NCBI RefSeq assembly: GCF_963667405.1
Contig: NZ_OY763408.1
Location: 124,001-188,000, forward strand
Direction: 5' to 3'
DNA from: an uncultured Sphaerochaeta sp.
Lineage (GTDB): Bacteria > Spirochaetota > Spirochaetia > Sphaerochaetales > Sphaerochaetaceae
Length of the DNA stretch: 64,000 nucleotides
Shown here piece by piece: positions 63,848-64,000 of the stretch (position 1 is the stretch's first letter; each line of letters starts with the position of its first letter). Both the position numbers and the translations under genes were made by a program. Below the pieces are notes generated by a model. That model searched no databases. It had not been told where the DNA came from and saw only the letters and a program-made list of their open reading frames with translations.

Positions 63848-64000
63848 CTACAACTTCATGATGCTTTTGCCCTGTTCCTCAATGCTGAAGGAGCGTGAGG
63901 CAAAATCGGCATGGAGGGTGAGCTTGGTTTCTTCCGTTACCCAGCTGAGCGCCAGCTGTGCATCGTCCTCACACGTCTCCAGCACAAAGGTCCCGCTGAA
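63848..64000 (-). CDS. C-terminal part of an unknown protein, partial
   Basis: The reverse strand is open from the window edge to a TAG at 63848-63850. The 50 visible residues (FSGTFVLETCEDDAQLALSW, ending EEQGKSIMKL) are probably beta strands. I do not recognise the family. It is upstream of the third ATP-grasp gene, 59 bases away, and may share its transcript. Confidence 0.5.
   Translation of the reverse strand, partial: FSGTFVLETCEDDAQLALSWVTEETKLTLHADFASRSFSIEEQGKSIMKL

Overview
The window reads as a chromosomal segment of a spirochaete, most likely from the Sphaerochaeta/Treponema side of Spirochaetota. The basis is moderate: core genes near 50-55 percent GC by eye, solute-binding proteins with exports ending in VFAAGSKE-like sequences, many YesM/YesN-type and 7TM signalling proteins, and a GH4 glycosidase with LplABCD-like transport. 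No rRNA, tRNA or CRISPR array was seen.

Layout. 1-8170 is ordinary chromosome: a YhhN-like protein end, transketolase, a methyltransferase, an ADP-ribosylglycohydrolase, an exported alkaline phosphatase, a YibE/F membrane protein and a DUF523/DUF1722 gene broken at a run of eight G. 8265-10588 holds a DUF5655/Imm5-like pair and an orphan AAA/DUF4143 ATPase preceded by four 23-bp repeats. 10641-18645 is a carbohydrate module: amidohydrolase, ABC importer, YesM/YesN two-component system and GH4 glycosidase. Both outward promoter regions share a TGTCAA-based motif. 18830-24137 has a lipoprotein hydrolase, a membrane LuxR regulator, a small lipoprotein and a GGDEF-EAL protein.

24540-41161 is an AT-rich to mixed defence island. 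It contains a modification-dependent restriction enzyme, a rubrerythrin left between blocks, and a seven-gene operon (26670-37727): C5 DNA methyltransferase, ankyrin/sigma-70-like protein, MORC/MutL-type ATPase, Z1 helicase-like ATPase, PD-(D/E)XK DUF4420 protein, AIPR protein and a stand-alone SRA-like reader. A MazG / nuclease-helicase / HNH triad follows. The operon extends known MORC-Z1 restriction-modification themes with its own promoter-specificity factor and is the best candidate here for an undescribed system.

41195-47813 has a zinc-ribbon protein, a proline iminopeptidase gene cut by a recent IS4-superfamily insertion (flanking duplication still intact), a nitroreductase, an FMN reductase and the start of an ABC importer of the nitrate/sulfonate/thiamine-precursor type, which continues to 48730. 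48785-58530 is a signalling block: VWA, macro-HTH, methyltransferase, HD-GYP response regulator, ICMT-like membrane protein, and a divergent histidine kinase carrying a C-terminal FeeM/GNAT-like acyltransferase domain, then MscS and a tocopherol-cyclase-like protein. 58733-63788 is a compact set with a KamA aminomutase, three DdlA-like ATP-grasp ligases and two GNATs, suggesting synthesis of a beta-amino-acid-containing small amide. A partial minus-strand gene closes the window.
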